64,000 nucleotides of DNA from Naumannella cuiyingiana (GCF_013408305.1 NZ_JACBZS010000001.1:620001-684000); one strand, 5' to 3'. Positions 1 to 10,353 are shown, numbered from the stretch's first letter. Made by a program: numbers and translations. The notes: generated from the letters alone by a model not told the origin.

Positions 1-724
1 CGCCGACCCCGTCGATCACGTTCGACAGCGCGATGCCGCGATAGTGGCCCGGCGGCACCGCGGCGAGGTGGTCGGCGATGTCGGCGCGGACCAGCCGGAC
101 GGGTGCGCCGCCGGTCACCGGGCGCCAGCCAGGCAGCTCGGCACCGGCCAGCAGCCGGTGGGCGAACCGGTTGCCGGCGATGCCGTGCCGGCCCAGCGCC
201 CGGCCGATCCGGTTGCGCAGCTCGCGGCCGAAGTCGGGCGGCAGCAGGGCGGCGAAGTCGGGGGTACGCCAGCCGGCGAGGGCCTGCCCCGGGCGCAGCA
301 CCAGCGCCAGCAGCGCCGCCAGCGCGGGGGTGTCGAGCCGCTCGCGCCACAGCCGCGCCGCCGCCGGGCCGTCGTCGTCGAGATGCGCCGCCAGCACGTC
401 TTTGCGCCACCCGGGCGCGGGGACGCCGAGCAGGCGGCGCCCGGCGCGCATGAGGCGCTCGGCCTGGCCGTCGACCGCCGGCCCACCTGCCAACCGGTCA
501 CGACAGTAGGCGAGCTGGACAGCATTGATGTCGACCGCGTTCACGCGGTGCCCGGCCGCCGCGCACGCCGCCGCGGTCTCCCCCGCGGCCGCGATCACAC
601 AGACCCGGCCCGGCTCCCCGAAGGCCGCCAACTCGATTCGCTCGTCCTCATACGATCGCCCGAACTGCACGGCCGGCGCGCCCCAGGGCAACAGCCTGCC
701 CCTGGCCCAGCGGTCGCCCGTCAT
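1..724 (-). CDS. BtaA-like DUF3419 family protein (3' end outside window)
   Basis: The 241 residues present resemble the DUF3419/BtaA family. BtaA transfers the 3-amino-3-carboxypropyl group of S-adenosylmethionine to diacylglycerol, the first step of betaine-lipid synthesis. A nucleotide-fold strand with a glycine near residues 41-49 (VCVIAAAGE) is followed by the acidic strand end NAVDINAVQLAY at residues 62-73, which matches the family pattern DxNxxQ. The start ATG at 724 overlaps the TGA of the preceding DoxX-like gene in an ATGA, so translation is probably coupled. It is the last visible gene of a run of eight. Family membership is likely; the acceptor substrate is unknown and a lipid is only an inference. 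Confidence 0.68.
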   Translation of the reverse strand, partial: MTGDRWARGRLLPWGAPAVQFGRSYEDERIELAAFGEPGRVCVIAAAGETAAACAAAGHRVNAVDINAVQLAYCRDRLAGGPAVDGQAERLMRAGRRLLGVPAPGWRKDVLAAHLDDDGPAAARLWRERLDTPALAALLALVLRPGQALAGWRTPDFAALLPPDFGRELRNRIGRALGRHGIAGNRFAHRLLAGAELPGWRPVTGGAPVRLVRADIADHLAAVPPGHYRGIALSNVIDGVG

Positions 725-1101
725 CGACGATCACCGAGCGCCACGAGCCAGGCCAGCGCGAGCAGCGCGAGATTGCCGGTGACCAGCGCGCCGGGGTCGG
801 CGATCGCGTCGCCGGCGAAGATCAGCCCGCCGGCATTGAACACGACCAGGGTCACCGTCTGCAGCGCGGCGACCAGCACCGGTCGCAGGCGGGCGAGGAC
901 GGCGAGGGCGATGCCGAGCTCGTAGGCGCCGATCAGGATGACCGCCAGCCGCGCGTGCTCGGGCCCGATCCCGGGCACGGCGGCGAGGATGTCCAGCTCG
1001 TCGGCACGCAGGCCGATGATCTTGGCCACCAGGCCCTGGTAGAGCCAGACCAGCGCCAGCGCCACCCGCCCGGCGGCCAACGCGGCCGAGGGCACCCTCA
1101 T
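721..1101 (-). CDS. DoxX-like small membrane protein
   Basis: A 126-residue, very hydrophobic protein with about four membrane helices. The N-terminal ALVWLYQGLVAKI block and the later AYELGIALAVLARL and QTVTLVVFNAGG helices resemble DoxX-like membrane proteins. These are small four-helix proteins of mostly unknown function, some linked to redox or membrane maintenance. The ATG at 1101 overlaps the stop of the upstream membrane protein gene (ATGA), and its own stop overlaps the start of the DUF3419 gene in the same way, so the genes form a translationally coupled chain. A longer in-frame extension to 1341 overlaps the neighbour and has no protein-like composition, so it was not used. Confidence 0.72.
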   Translation of the reverse strand: MRVPSAALAAGRVALALVWLYQGLVAKIIGLRADELDILAAVPGIGPEHARLAVILIGAYELGIALAVLARLRPVLVAALQTVTLVVFNAGGLIFAGDAIADPGALVTGNLALLALAWLVALGDRR

Positions 1102-1529
1102 CGTGTTGCCGCCTGCCATGCCGCGACACCGTAGACGATCACCAGCCCGGGCCAGCCGAGCAGGCCGAGCAGGTGCGCGGTGCGCCACAGCCGCTTCGGC
1201 GCCGGCTGGGCGGCGAGCGCCCGCGGCACCAGGACGACCTCGCAGACCGCGCGGCCGAGCCACAGCAGCGCGCTCGCCCCCAGGAACAGCGCCGCCAGCC
1301 GCCCGCCCGCCGCCAGCTCCGGGGCGCCGACCAGCGTGCACAGGCCCAGCAGCGCGACGAAGCCGCCGATGAACCCGACGTGCATCCGGATGACGAGGCC
1401 GCCGAGCGGCGACTGCCCGAAGGTCGTCGCGTCCGTCCAGCCCAGCACCCTCGGTAGCGCGACATGGGCGATGCCGAGCACCGTCAGCAGCGCGCCCGTC
1501 AGTTGCAGCAGCGGCACCAGCAGGCTCAT
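1098..1529 (-). CDS. Small integral membrane protein of unknown function
   Basis: A 143-residue protein with four predicted membrane segments, roughly residues 4-25, 45-65, 75-100 and 120-140. I do not recognise a named family with certainty. The start MSLLVPLLQLTG at 1529 overlaps the methyltransferase stop codon (ATGA), and the stop at 1098 overlaps the DoxX-like start. It sits between a methyltransferase and a DoxX-like protein in a coupled run that ends in a BtaA-like enzyme, so a role in membrane lipid handling is possible but is inferred from context only. Confidence 0.7.
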   Translation of the reverse strand: MSLLVPLLQLTGALLTVLGIAHVALPRVLGWTDATTFGQSPLGGLVIRMHVGFIGGFVALLGLCTLVGAPELAAGGRLAALFLGASALLWLGRAVCEVVLVPRALAAQPAPKRLWRTAHLLGLLGWPGLVIVYGVAAWQAATR

Positions 1530-2257
1530 CGGCCCAACCGCCACCAGTGCACCAACACGCCGACGCGCCCCCGGTCGCGCACCGTCAGGCCGGCCTCGGC
1601 GAACGCTTCGCGGTAGCCGCGCCCGGTCCCGAAGTGCCAGGCGCCGGGCCCGAACGCGACGATGCCGGCCGCGTCGCGCAGATGGTCGACGACGACGATG
1701 TCGCCGTCCTCGGCCAGCGCGGCCCGCACGCGCTGCAGCAGGACCGCGCGGTCGGCCGGGTCGCGGATCTCGTGCAGGGACTGTGCGAGGACGATCACGT
1801 CCCAGCCGTCGCCGACCTCGAAGCGGGCCGGGTCGATCACGGGCGGTACGCCCGCCGCGGCATGGCCCCCCGCCGCCCAGGCGCGCGCCCGGCGTACCGA
1901 CACCTCCGGCTCGGTGACGATGTCGACGACGCGGAGCTCGGCGGCCGGCCAGCGCGCCCGGATGGCCGGCGAGGCCTCGTCGAATCCGGCCACCGCGACC
2001 AGCACCCGGCCGGGCTGCGGCGCGGGGAAGAAGCGCCAGCGGCGCAGCGGGGAGAGGTCGTAGACCCACCAGGAGGCGAGCACCGACAGCGGGGTCCAGG
2101 CGGCGGCGCCGAGCGCGATCAGGCGTACCGGCCACGGCATCCGGCGGCGCAACAGGTGACCGGCGACGGCGAAGGCCAGCCCGCCGGCCAGCTTCGGCCA
2201 GTTGAAGATCACCACCTGGGCGGCGCCGCGGATCCGCAGCCGATCGAGCACGCTCAT
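1526..2257 (-). CDS. Class I SAM-dependent methyltransferase with N-terminal membrane anchor
   Basis: A 243-residue protein. Residues about 20-75 form one or two hydrophobic segments. A Rossmann-type methyltransferase domain follows, with strand 1 at RVLVAVAGFDEA near 85-96, acidic strand 2 at ELRVVDIVTE, and a strand-4 region DVIVLAQSLHEIRD that resembles the methyltransferase_11 class. Its glycine loop is poor (VAGFDEAS rather than GxGxG). The small-molecule or lipid substrate is unknown. The neighbouring DUF3419 enzyme suggests a BtaB-like N-methylation role, because BtaB trimethylates the BtaA product, but this is inference. Start and stop overlap both neighbours by four bases. Confidence 0.75.
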   Translation of the reverse strand: MSVLDRLRIRGAAQVVIFNWPKLAGGLAFAVAGHLLRRRMPWPVRLIALGAAAWTPLSVLASWWVYDLSPLRRWRFFPAPQPGRVLVAVAGFDEASPAIRARWPAAELRVVDIVTEPEVSVRRARAWAAGGHAAAGVPPVIDPARFEVGDGWDVIVLAQSLHEIRDPADRAVLLQRVRAALAEDGDIVVVDHLRDAAGIVAFGPGAWHFGTGRGYREAFAEAGLTVRDRGRVGVLVHWWRLGR

Positions 2258-3108
2258 GGCCGAGGCGTCTCGACCCGGTGCAACTGCCCGCGCTGCCAGC
2301 CGTAGTCGACATCGGCGACGTGGAAGGCATTGCTGAGCCGCCGTTCGACGCCGGCGAAGGGCCCCTCGGCGAAGAAGCCGACCTCGGCGTGCAACACCCG
2401 GACCGGTTCCGGCGACCAGTCGGTCCGCGTCGCCCTGACCACCACGATCCCGTCGGGGTCGGGCGAGAAGGTGTAGGGCAGCGGCCCGGCGAACCGGCGG
2501 GCCTGCGCCGCGGTCGCGAAGACCGATTCCTCGGGCAACCGGCCGTCGCGCGGATCGACGGCGAGGTCGATGTCGGCGCGCCCGTCGCGGCTGCGTACCC
2601 GCACCGTGATGCGGTCGCCGTCAGCAGTCAGCTCGCCGCGCACGGGCCGGTAGTGGTAGCGGGTGGTCAGATTGGCGCCGAGCACGGCGAGCGGATCGGT
2701 CGCCTGGCTGGCCAGGATGCGCAGGCCGCGCCGGGTGAGCGTACCGCCGCCCCGGCGCGGGGTGGCCAGGGTGCAGAAGACCCGGTAGCCCACCATCAAC
2801 TGGCGGCCGCCGAAGCGGGCCGGAACCGGTGCCGGTCGCAGCGAATCCAGTTCGACACAGGCCGCGGCCACGAAGGCCCACTCCCGACCGGACCGATCGG
2901 TGAAGGTGTCCAGCTCCAGCCCCGGCACCAAGAACCGCCGCACGGCCGCCGGCGGAACGGCCCAGGTGAGCACCAGGGAGTGCCGGAAGTGGGTACGCAT
3001 CGGCACCGGATGCCGGCGCAGCCGTTGCAGCGCCGCGGCCGCGAGCCGGATCGGGGCGGCCGGTCGACCCGCCCGCCGGGGTGCGGCCCCGGTGGTCGCG
3101 GCGTCCAT
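2254..3108 (-). CDS. DUF2071 (YqjF-like) protein
   Basis: A 284-residue protein of the DUF2071 family, related in fold to acetoacetate decarboxylase-like proteins; the biochemical role is not established. Family features include the early block HSLVLTWAVPPAAVRRFLVPGLELDTF near residues 43-69, which matches the usual opening in which W and P residues precede an LPxGL-like segment, and WAFVAAACVELDSLRPAP further on. There is no signal peptide. It begins three bases after the SppA stop and overlaps the methyltransferase start by four bases, so it belongs to the same transcription unit. The function may be tied to the downstream lipid-like enzymes; I cannot say how. Confidence 0.8.
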   Translation of the reverse strand: MDAATTGAAPRRAGRPAAPIRLAAAALQRLRRHPVPMRTHFRHSLVLTWAVPPAAVRRFLVPGLELDTFTDRSGREWAFVAAACVELDSLRPAPVPARFGGRQLMVGYRVFCTLATPRRGGGTLTRRGLRILASQATDPLAVLGANLTTRYHYRPVRGELTADGDRITVRVRSRDGRADIDLAVDPRDGRLPEESVFATAAQARRFAGPLPYTFSPDPDGIVVVRATRTDWSPEPVRVLHAEVGFFAEGPFAGVERRLSNAFHVADVDYGWQRGQLHRVETPRP

Positions 3109-3110
3109 GA

Positions 3111-4844
3111 TCAGCCGAGCCGGATGTCCACGGGCAGGGAGAGGACCCCGCGATGCCGGATCCCGAGCGCGGCACCCGCGAGCTCCAACAGCCCCTCCCA
3201 GCCGGGGCTGAGCGAGAGCGCGCCCGCCGCGCCGACCGCCTCGCTGTTCTCCGTGCCGCGCAGTTGGCTGAGCGGGCTGGGCATCGGCACCGGTCGCGTG
3301 ACCAGATCGTCGCGGTCGACGCCGGCCAGCTCGCAGGCGCGGTCGATGGCCAGATCGAGGCCACCGAGATGATCAACGAGCCCGTTGCGCGCGGCGTCGG
3401 CGCCGGTCCAGACCCGACCGCGGGCCAGCGGTTCCAGGGCGGTGAGCTCCATCCTGCGGTCGGCGGCAGCCTTGCCGGTGAAGTCGGCGTAGACCTCGTC
3501 GAGCCACCCGTTCAGCACCTCCCACTCCTCGGGGGTGAACGGCTGGGTGCCGGCCATCATCCCCGCGCGGCGGCCGGCGTCGACCGCCTCGCGGACCAGC
3601 CCGAGCTTGTCGACCAGTCCGGTGGTGATCAGCTTCCCGGCGAGGACGCCGATCGAGCCGGTCAGGGTGGTCGGGTTGGCGACGATCTCCGCGCACGGCA
3701 TGGCCACGAAGTAGCCGCCGGAGGCGGCCGTCTGCCCCATCGACGCGACGACGGGCTTGCCGGCCTCGCGCAACTGCTGCACCTCGCGACGGATCGCGTC
3801 GGAGGCGACATAGGAGCCGCCGGGACTGTCCACCCGCAGCACGACCGCTTTGACCTTCTCGTCCCGGCCGGCGGCGCGCAGCGCTGCGCAGACGGTGTCG
3901 GAGCCGGCGGTCTGCCCGTTCAGCCCGCCGGGCTGGCTGATGCCGGTGACGATGGCGCCGTGCACCGAGACCACCCCGACCGCGGAGCGCGCCCGGTTCA
4001 GCAGCGGCGCGAGTGGCCCGCCGCCGTGCTTCTCGGCGTACCGGTGCACGTAGCGCAGGCGGATCTCGCCGTCGTCGCCGCCCCAGGCGCGACGCGCATG
4101 GGCGTAGGCCTCGTCGCGATAGCCGATCGCGTCGACCAGGCCCCGGTCCTGGCCGGCCCGCGACCCGAGCGGTGCGTCGTCGACGGCGCCGCGCACCTCG
4201 ACGGATTCCAGCCCGCGACCGGTCGCCACCGCGTCGACCACCGAACCCAACACCGAGTCCGCGATGCCCCGGGTCGATTCGCGGTACGCCTCGCTGATCT
4301 CCGTCGCGGCATAGGTGTCGGCGGCGGTCTTGTACTGCCAGCGCTGGGCGAACTCCGGCTCGATGCCGAGCTTCTCGAAACCGCCCCGCAGCAGCATCAT
4401 CCGGGCCTGCACGCCGGCCAGGGAGAGCATCCCCGACGGCTGCACCCAGATGTCGCCGGCCGCGGCCGCGAGCCGGTAGGCGAAGATCCCGTTGCCGAGT
4501 TCGCCGAAGGTCGGCGCGAAGGCCACGGTGGGCTTGTGTTCGCCGAACCGACCGATCAGCCCGGCCAGCTCGTCGGCCTGGGCCGGCGCGATGTGGCCCG
4601 GCCCGAGATCGACGATCAGCCCGGCGACGTCGGGATCCTCGGCGCCCGCGCGCAGCCCCTCGCGGATGGCGGCCATCGTCGGGGTCTGGCGGGCGCGCAG
4701 CATGGCCACCGGGTTCTGCGGAGGGGCATCGATCACGCCCCGGGTCAGGTCGAGCTCCAGCACCAGCGGGCCATCGTCGGCGCCGCGGCGAAGCGCCTTG
4801 CGCAACTGGTCGGCGCCGTCTCGGATCAGGGCGGTGACGTCCAT
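3111..4844 (-). CDS. sppA: Signal peptide peptidase SppA, 67K type (peptidase S49)
   Basis: A 577-residue protease with the tandem S49 layout of long SppA proteins, which degrade cleaved signal peptides at the membrane. The catalytic pair is visible: lysine 172 in QRWQYKTAAD in the N-terminal half, and serine 375 in QTAASGGYF in the C-terminal half, the same arrangement as the E. coli enzyme. Unlike the E. coli protein, no N-terminal membrane helix is seen (MDVTALIRDGADQLRKAL), so it may be peripheral or anchored by partners. It starts five bases after the ABC exporter gene and ends two bases before DUF2071, which places it inside the eight-gene run. Confidence 0.9.
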   Translation of the reverse strand: MDVTALIRDGADQLRKALRRGADDGPLVLELDLTRGVIDAPPQNPVAMLRARQTPTMAAIREGLRAGAEDPDVAGLIVDLGPGHIAPAQADELAGLIGRFGEHKPTVAFAPTFGELGNGIFAYRLAAAAGDIWVQPSGMLSLAGVQARMMLLRGGFEKLGIEPEFAQRWQYKTAADTYAATEISEAYRESTRGIADSVLGSVVDAVATGRGLESVEVRGAVDDAPLGSRAGQDRGLVDAIGYRDEAYAHARRAWGGDDGEIRLRYVHRYAEKHGGGPLAPLLNRARSAVGVVSVHGAIVTGISQPGGLNGQTAGSDTVCAALRAAGRDEKVKAVVLRVDSPGGSYVASDAIRREVQQLREAGKPVVASMGQTAASGGYFVAMPCAEIVANPTTLTGSIGVLAGKLITTGLVDKLGLVREAVDAGRRAGMMAGTQPFTPEEWEVLNGWLDEVYADFTGKAAADRRMELTALEPLARGRVWTGADAARNGLVDHLGGLDLAIDRACELAGVDRDDLVTRPVPMPSPLSQLRGTENSEAVGAAGALSLSPGWEGLLELAGAALGIRHRGVLSLPVDIRLG

Positions 4845-4849
4845 GCGGC

Positions 4850-6613
4850 TCAGGCTAGAGGACGACCGGACCAGGCGGCCCAGAGCTCGGCGTACCGGCC
4901 GCCGGCGGCGACGAGTTGATCATGGTCACCCGCCTCGACGATCGCGCCGTGGTCGAGCACGACGATCCGGTCCGCGTGCCGCGCCTGGCTGAGCCGGTGC
5001 GCGACGACGAGGGCGCCGCGGCCCCGCAGGACCCGGGCGGCCGCCGCGTCGAGATCGCGCGACAGCGCGGAGCCGGCCTCGGCGGTCGCCTCGTCGAGAA
5101 CCACGAACGGCGGGTCGGCGACCAGGACGCGGGCCAGCGCGATCTGCTGGGCCTGGGCGGCGGCCAGCCGGTGACCGCCGTCGCCGACCCGGGTGGCGAG
5201 CCCGCCCGGCAGTCCCGCGACCCAGCCGTCGGCCCGGACCTCGCGCAGCGCCGTCCACAGGCGTTCCTCGCTCGCCTCGCGACCCCAGGCCAGGTTCTCG
5301 GCGAGAGTGCCGTCGAAGACGTGCACCTCCTGGCTGACCAGCATGATCAGCCGGCGCAGCGCGGCCGGATCGAGGTCACGGACGCCCGCCCCGTCGATCC
5401 GGGCGATGCCGGCGCTCGGATCGACCAGGCCGGCCGCGACATTGGCGACGGTGCTCTTGCCCGCGCCGGTGGCGCCGACGAGGGCGACGGTCTCACCCCG
5501 GCCGACCCGCAACGTGATGTCGGTCAGCACGGCCGGGCCGGCGTCGGCATAGCGGTGCCCGACGGCGACGATCTCCAGCCCGCGCGGCGTGGCCGGCGGT
5601 GCCGGGCTGCCGGTACGCGCGGGCAGTTGTCCGACCCCGACCATCCGGACCAGGGAGGCGGCGGCCGACTGCACCGAGTCGAACAGGCCGACCAGCGCGC
5701 CGAGCGGGTTGAACAGCCGGTGGAACAACAACGCGGCGGTGGCGACGGCGCCGACGCTCACCCAGCCCGCCCGGACGAAGAAGAAGCCGGCGCCGAGGAT
5801 CGAGGCGAGCGTGACCAGTTCGGCCCGGTTGTTGCGCCCGAGGAAGCGGGTGAGCATGGCGAACACGTCGATACCGAGATCGCGGGCGCGTGCCGACGCG
5901 GCGGTGATCCGGTCGAGCTCGGCCGGCCCGCGGCCGAAGGCCCGCAGGGTCGCGGCGCCGGTGATCCCGCCGAGCAGCAGCCCGGCACGCTCGCCGAAAG
6001 CCACCCGCTCCGCCGCGTAGTACGCCCCCGAACGGGTCAGGTACCAGCGCAGCGAGAGCAGGTACATGGGCACCGCGACCAGCCCGACCAGGCCCAGCCG
6101 CCAGTCCACCGCGAGCAGGCCGATGGCCGAGACCGCCACGGTGACCAGCGAGGCGACGAGCAACGGCACGACCGTGGCGATGGCCTCGGTGACGACGCGG
6201 GCATCCTCGGCCACCCGCGAGACCAGGTCCCCCGGGCCCGCGCGCTCCACCACGGGCGCGTCCAGGCGAAGGGCGGCGGCGAGGGCATCCTCGCGCAGCT
6301 CGGCGACGGCCGCCTCGCCGGCCCGGGCCAGCGCCCGCAGCCCGGTCCAGGTGGCGATCCCGCCGAGGGCCGCCGAGCCGGCGATCGCGGCGGCGGTGAT
6401 CACCACCGGCGACCAGGCGGGATGGGCCAGCAGCCGGTCGACCAGCCGGCCGAGCATGATCGGCCCGACCAGCCCGGCGAGACCGACCACCACGGCGCTC
6501 AGCACGACCATGATCGACTCGCCGGGCCGGCGGCGCAGCAGGCGCCAGGTCCGGGCCAGCGCCTGGGCGCGCGTCGCGTTCGGCAACAGGGTCGCGGTGT
6601 CCGGCCCGCTCAT
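4850..6613 (-). CDS. ABC exporter half, catalytically competent ATPase subunit
   Basis: A 587-residue half-transporter: six membrane helices in residues about 35-310 and an ATPase domain from about 345. The Walker A GATGAGKST (near 380), Walker B FVVLDEAT with its catalytic glutamate, and the switch histidine in VVAHRLSQ are intact. The signature motif is replaced by RLAAAQAQQ. This complements the partner encoded just upstream, which has a good signature but no Walker A, so the two form a heterodimer with one active composite ATP site. The start overlaps the partner stop (ATGA). The substrate is unknown. The iron-box-like site in front of the pair raises a siderophore-related role as one possibility. 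Confidence 0.85.
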   Translation of the reverse strand: MSGPDTATLLPNATRAQALARTWRLLRRRPGESIMVVLSAVVVGLAGLVGPIMLGRLVDRLLAHPAWSPVVITAAAIAGSAALGGIATWTGLRALARAGEAAVAELREDALAAALRLDAPVVERAGPGDLVSRVAEDARVVTEAIATVVPLLVASLVTVAVSAIGLLAVDWRLGLVGLVAVPMYLLSLRWYLTRSGAYYAAERVAFGERAGLLLGGITGAATLRAFGRGPAELDRITAASARARDLGIDVFAMLTRFLGRNNRAELVTLASILGAGFFFVRAGWVSVGAVATAALLFHRLFNPLGALVGLFDSVQSAAASLVRMVGVGQLPARTGSPAPPATPRGLEIVAVGHRYADAGPAVLTDITLRVGRGETVALVGATGAGKSTVANVAAGLVDPSAGIARIDGAGVRDLDPAALRRLIMLVSQEVHVFDGTLAENLAWGREASEERLWTALREVRADGWVAGLPGGLATRVGDGGHRLAAAQAQQIALARVLVADPPFVVLDEATAEAGSALSRDLDAAAARVLRGRGALVVAHRLSQARHADRIVVLDHGAIVEAGDHDQLVAAGGRYAELWAAWSGRPLA

Positions 6614-8289
6614 CGCTGGACCAGCCGTCGGTAGGCCGCGCTGGTGCGCAGCAGGTCATCGTGCCGGCCGGTCGTCGAACCCGCCTCGTCGACGACCACC
6701 ACGCGATCGGCCAGCGCGCAGAACGCGGGGCTGGTGGTGATCACCAGCGTCGCCGACCGTGACCGTACGCTGCGACAGCCCCGGGCGATGGCCAGCTCGG
6801 TGACCGCATCGACGGCGGTCGTCGGGTCGTGCAGCACCAGCACCGGACGGTCGGCGGCCAGCGCGCGGGCGAGCGCGATGCGCTGCCGCTGGCCGCCGGA
6901 CAGGTTGGCGCCCTCGGCGGCCAGCGGGTGCGCCAGCCCGTCGGGGAACAGCCCGAGCAGTTCGTCCACCGCAGCGGCGGCGAGCACCTCGCGCTCGCGC
7001 GGGCCGGGCTCGCCCTCGGCACCGAAGACGTTGTGGGCGAGACTGCCCGCGAACAGGTCGACCTGGTGCGGCGCGACGGTGATCAACGCAGCGGCGGCGA
7101 CCGGGTCCAGCCCGTCCCGGGGTACGCCGGCGAGCAGCACGTGTCCGTGTCGCGGGCGGGACCGGGCGTCGAGCACCTCGAGCACCTCGCGTACCACCGC
7201 GGGGTCGCCGCAGGCCAGCACGACCAGCTCGCCGGGACCGCAGTCGAGATCGAACTCGGCCGCCGGGCCGGCCCGCAGGCCGCTCAGGCGCAGGTCCGCG
7301 GGCGCGTCGCCGGGCGCCCGGTCCCCGGCCTGCACCAGCGGCGGGAGGCCGAGGAACGCGCGGATGCGCCGGCCCGCGGCAGCCGTTCGGGCGAGCATCG
7401 GAACCAGCGCCGCGACCAGCCCGACGGGTTCGGCGAGGAAGGTGGCGAGCCCGACCACGGCCACGAGCTCCCCGGGGGTCAACCGGCCCGTGATCAACCG
7501 CCAGCCGGCGACCAGCACGACCACGGCCACGAGCAGGCCGATCATGAACGTGCGGATGCCCTCCATGATCGCGATCCCGTCGATGGTCGCGACGCCGGCC
7601 GCGCGGGCGCGCTGACTCGTCCGGCGGTATCGCTCGCCCGCCGCTGCCTCTCCCCCGATCCCCTTGAGCACGCGCAGTCCGCGCATCAGGTCCGCGGCCT
7701 GTCCGCTGGCGGCGGCGATCCGGCCCTGTTGCTCCTCCGCGTGCCGCGAGACCCGCGGCGTCAGCAGGTGTACCGCACCGAGCACGAGCGGGACGCCGAG
7801 GATGATCACGATGCCGACCAGCCAATCGGTGATCAGCAGGTAGCCGGCGGTGGCCAGGACACCGCACAGCCCGGCGCCGGTCAGGGCGAGCTGGCGAAAG
7901 ATCAGCCCGGCGGTGTCGGCATCGGCCGAGGCGATGGACAACACCTCGCCGGGCATCAGGTCGGTCCGCACCCCGCGCGGATCGAGCGCGCGCTCGGCGA
8001 CCTCCACCCGGAGTTGGTGGGTCTCGCGGTGCAGGGCGACATTGGCCGTGCGGGCACCGTGCCGGTAGGCCATGCTGAGCACGCCGAAGAGCGCGGTCAG
8101 CCCGATCAGCGAGACGACCATGGCCGGGATCGATCCGGTCAGCACGGCCCGGTCGATGATCAGCCCGATGGCCACCGGCACGGCCGCCTCGCAGAGCTGC
8201 CACAGGCAGAGCAGGGCGATGGCCGCGAGCAGCCGTCCGCGGTGCCGGCGCAGGGATCGGCCGATCATCGACGGGGCGGCGGAGGTCAC
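6610..8289 (-). CDS. ABC exporter half with degenerate nucleotide site
   Basis: A 559-residue ABC transmembrane-plus-ATPase protein. The transmembrane domain covers about residues 15-300. The ATPase domain lacks a Walker A: the expected GxxGxGKS region reads LACGDPAVVREV. The Walker B aspartate and glutamate are changed (VLVLHDPTT), and the switch histidine is threonine (LVITTSPAF). The signature LSGGQRQRIALARAL is perfect. It can therefore donate its signature to the partner encoded at 4850-6613 but cannot hydrolyse ATP itself, as in asymmetric heterodimeric exporters. It begins with GTG about 20 bases downstream of the iron-box-like palindrome and no clear Shine-Dalgarno sequence is present. 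Confidence 0.85.
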   Translation of the reverse strand: MTSAAPSMIGRSLRRHRGRLLAAIALLCLWQLCEAAVPVAIGLIIDRAVLTGSIPAMVVSLIGLTALFGVLSMAYRHGARTANVALHRETHQLRVEVAERALDPRGVRTDLMPGEVLSIASADADTAGLIFRQLALTGAGLCGVLATAGYLLITDWLVGIVIILGVPLVLGAVHLLTPRVSRHAEEQQGRIAAASGQAADLMRGLRVLKGIGGEAAAGERYRRTSQRARAAGVATIDGIAIMEGIRTFMIGLLVAVVVLVAGWRLITGRLTPGELVAVVGLATFLAEPVGLVAALVPMLARTAAAGRRIRAFLGLPPLVQAGDRAPGDAPADLRLSGLRAGPAAEFDLDCGPGELVVLACGDPAVVREVLEVLDARSRPRHGHVLLAGVPRDGLDPVAAAALITVAPHQVDLFAGSLAHNVFGAEGEPGPREREVLAAAAVDELLGLFPDGLAHPLAAEGANLSGGQRQRIALARALAADRPVLVLHDPTTAVDAVTELAIARGCRSVRSRSATLVITTSPAFCALADRVVVVDEAGSTTGRHDDLLRTSAAYRRLVQR

Positions 8290-8309
8290 CGGCGCAGTCT
8301 GCCAGAGAC

Positions 8310-8323
8310 TTAGGCTGCCCTAA
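8310..8323. promoter_or_regulatory. Iron-box-like palindrome upstream of ABC exporter operon
   Basis: The sequence TTAGGCTGCCCTAA has inverted TTAGG/CCTAA ends and agrees with 12 of 14 bases of the right-hand part of the DtxR/IdeR consensus (TTAGGCTAACCTAA). The outer left repeat of the full 19-base consensus is missing. It sits in the 58 bases between the lepA stop and the first ABC gene, where the promoter of the eight-gene run should be. A possible -10 (TAAGTC, minus strand) overlaps its edge. Repression by an iron-dependent regulator is an inference. Confidence 0.4.
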
Positions 8324-8347
8324 ATTCGCCCCCGTCCCGGGCGGTCG

Positions 8348-10195
<1,848 letters not shown>

Positions 10196-10224
10196 GGCCG
10201 GTGATCTCCTGCTGGTCTGCTGAC

Positions 10225-10264
10225 GGACGATTTCGGACGGACGATTCGGATGGGCGATTCGGAC
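10225..10264. repeat. Three imperfect tandem repeats in lepA leader
   Basis: GGACGATTTCGGAC, GGACGATTCGGAT and GGGCGATTCGGAC follow one another directly (10225-10238, 10239-10251, 10252-10264). On the minus strand they lie 30-70 bases upstream of the lepA TTG start, inside its probable leader. No function is assigned. Confidence 0.6.
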
Positions 10265-10353
10265 GGGTACGCCGCGACGCGCGCGGCTGGACGGCCCATC
10301 CTCCCACGGACGCGCCGCGCGCCCGAATCGCCGGCGACGACCCGACGGCGCGA

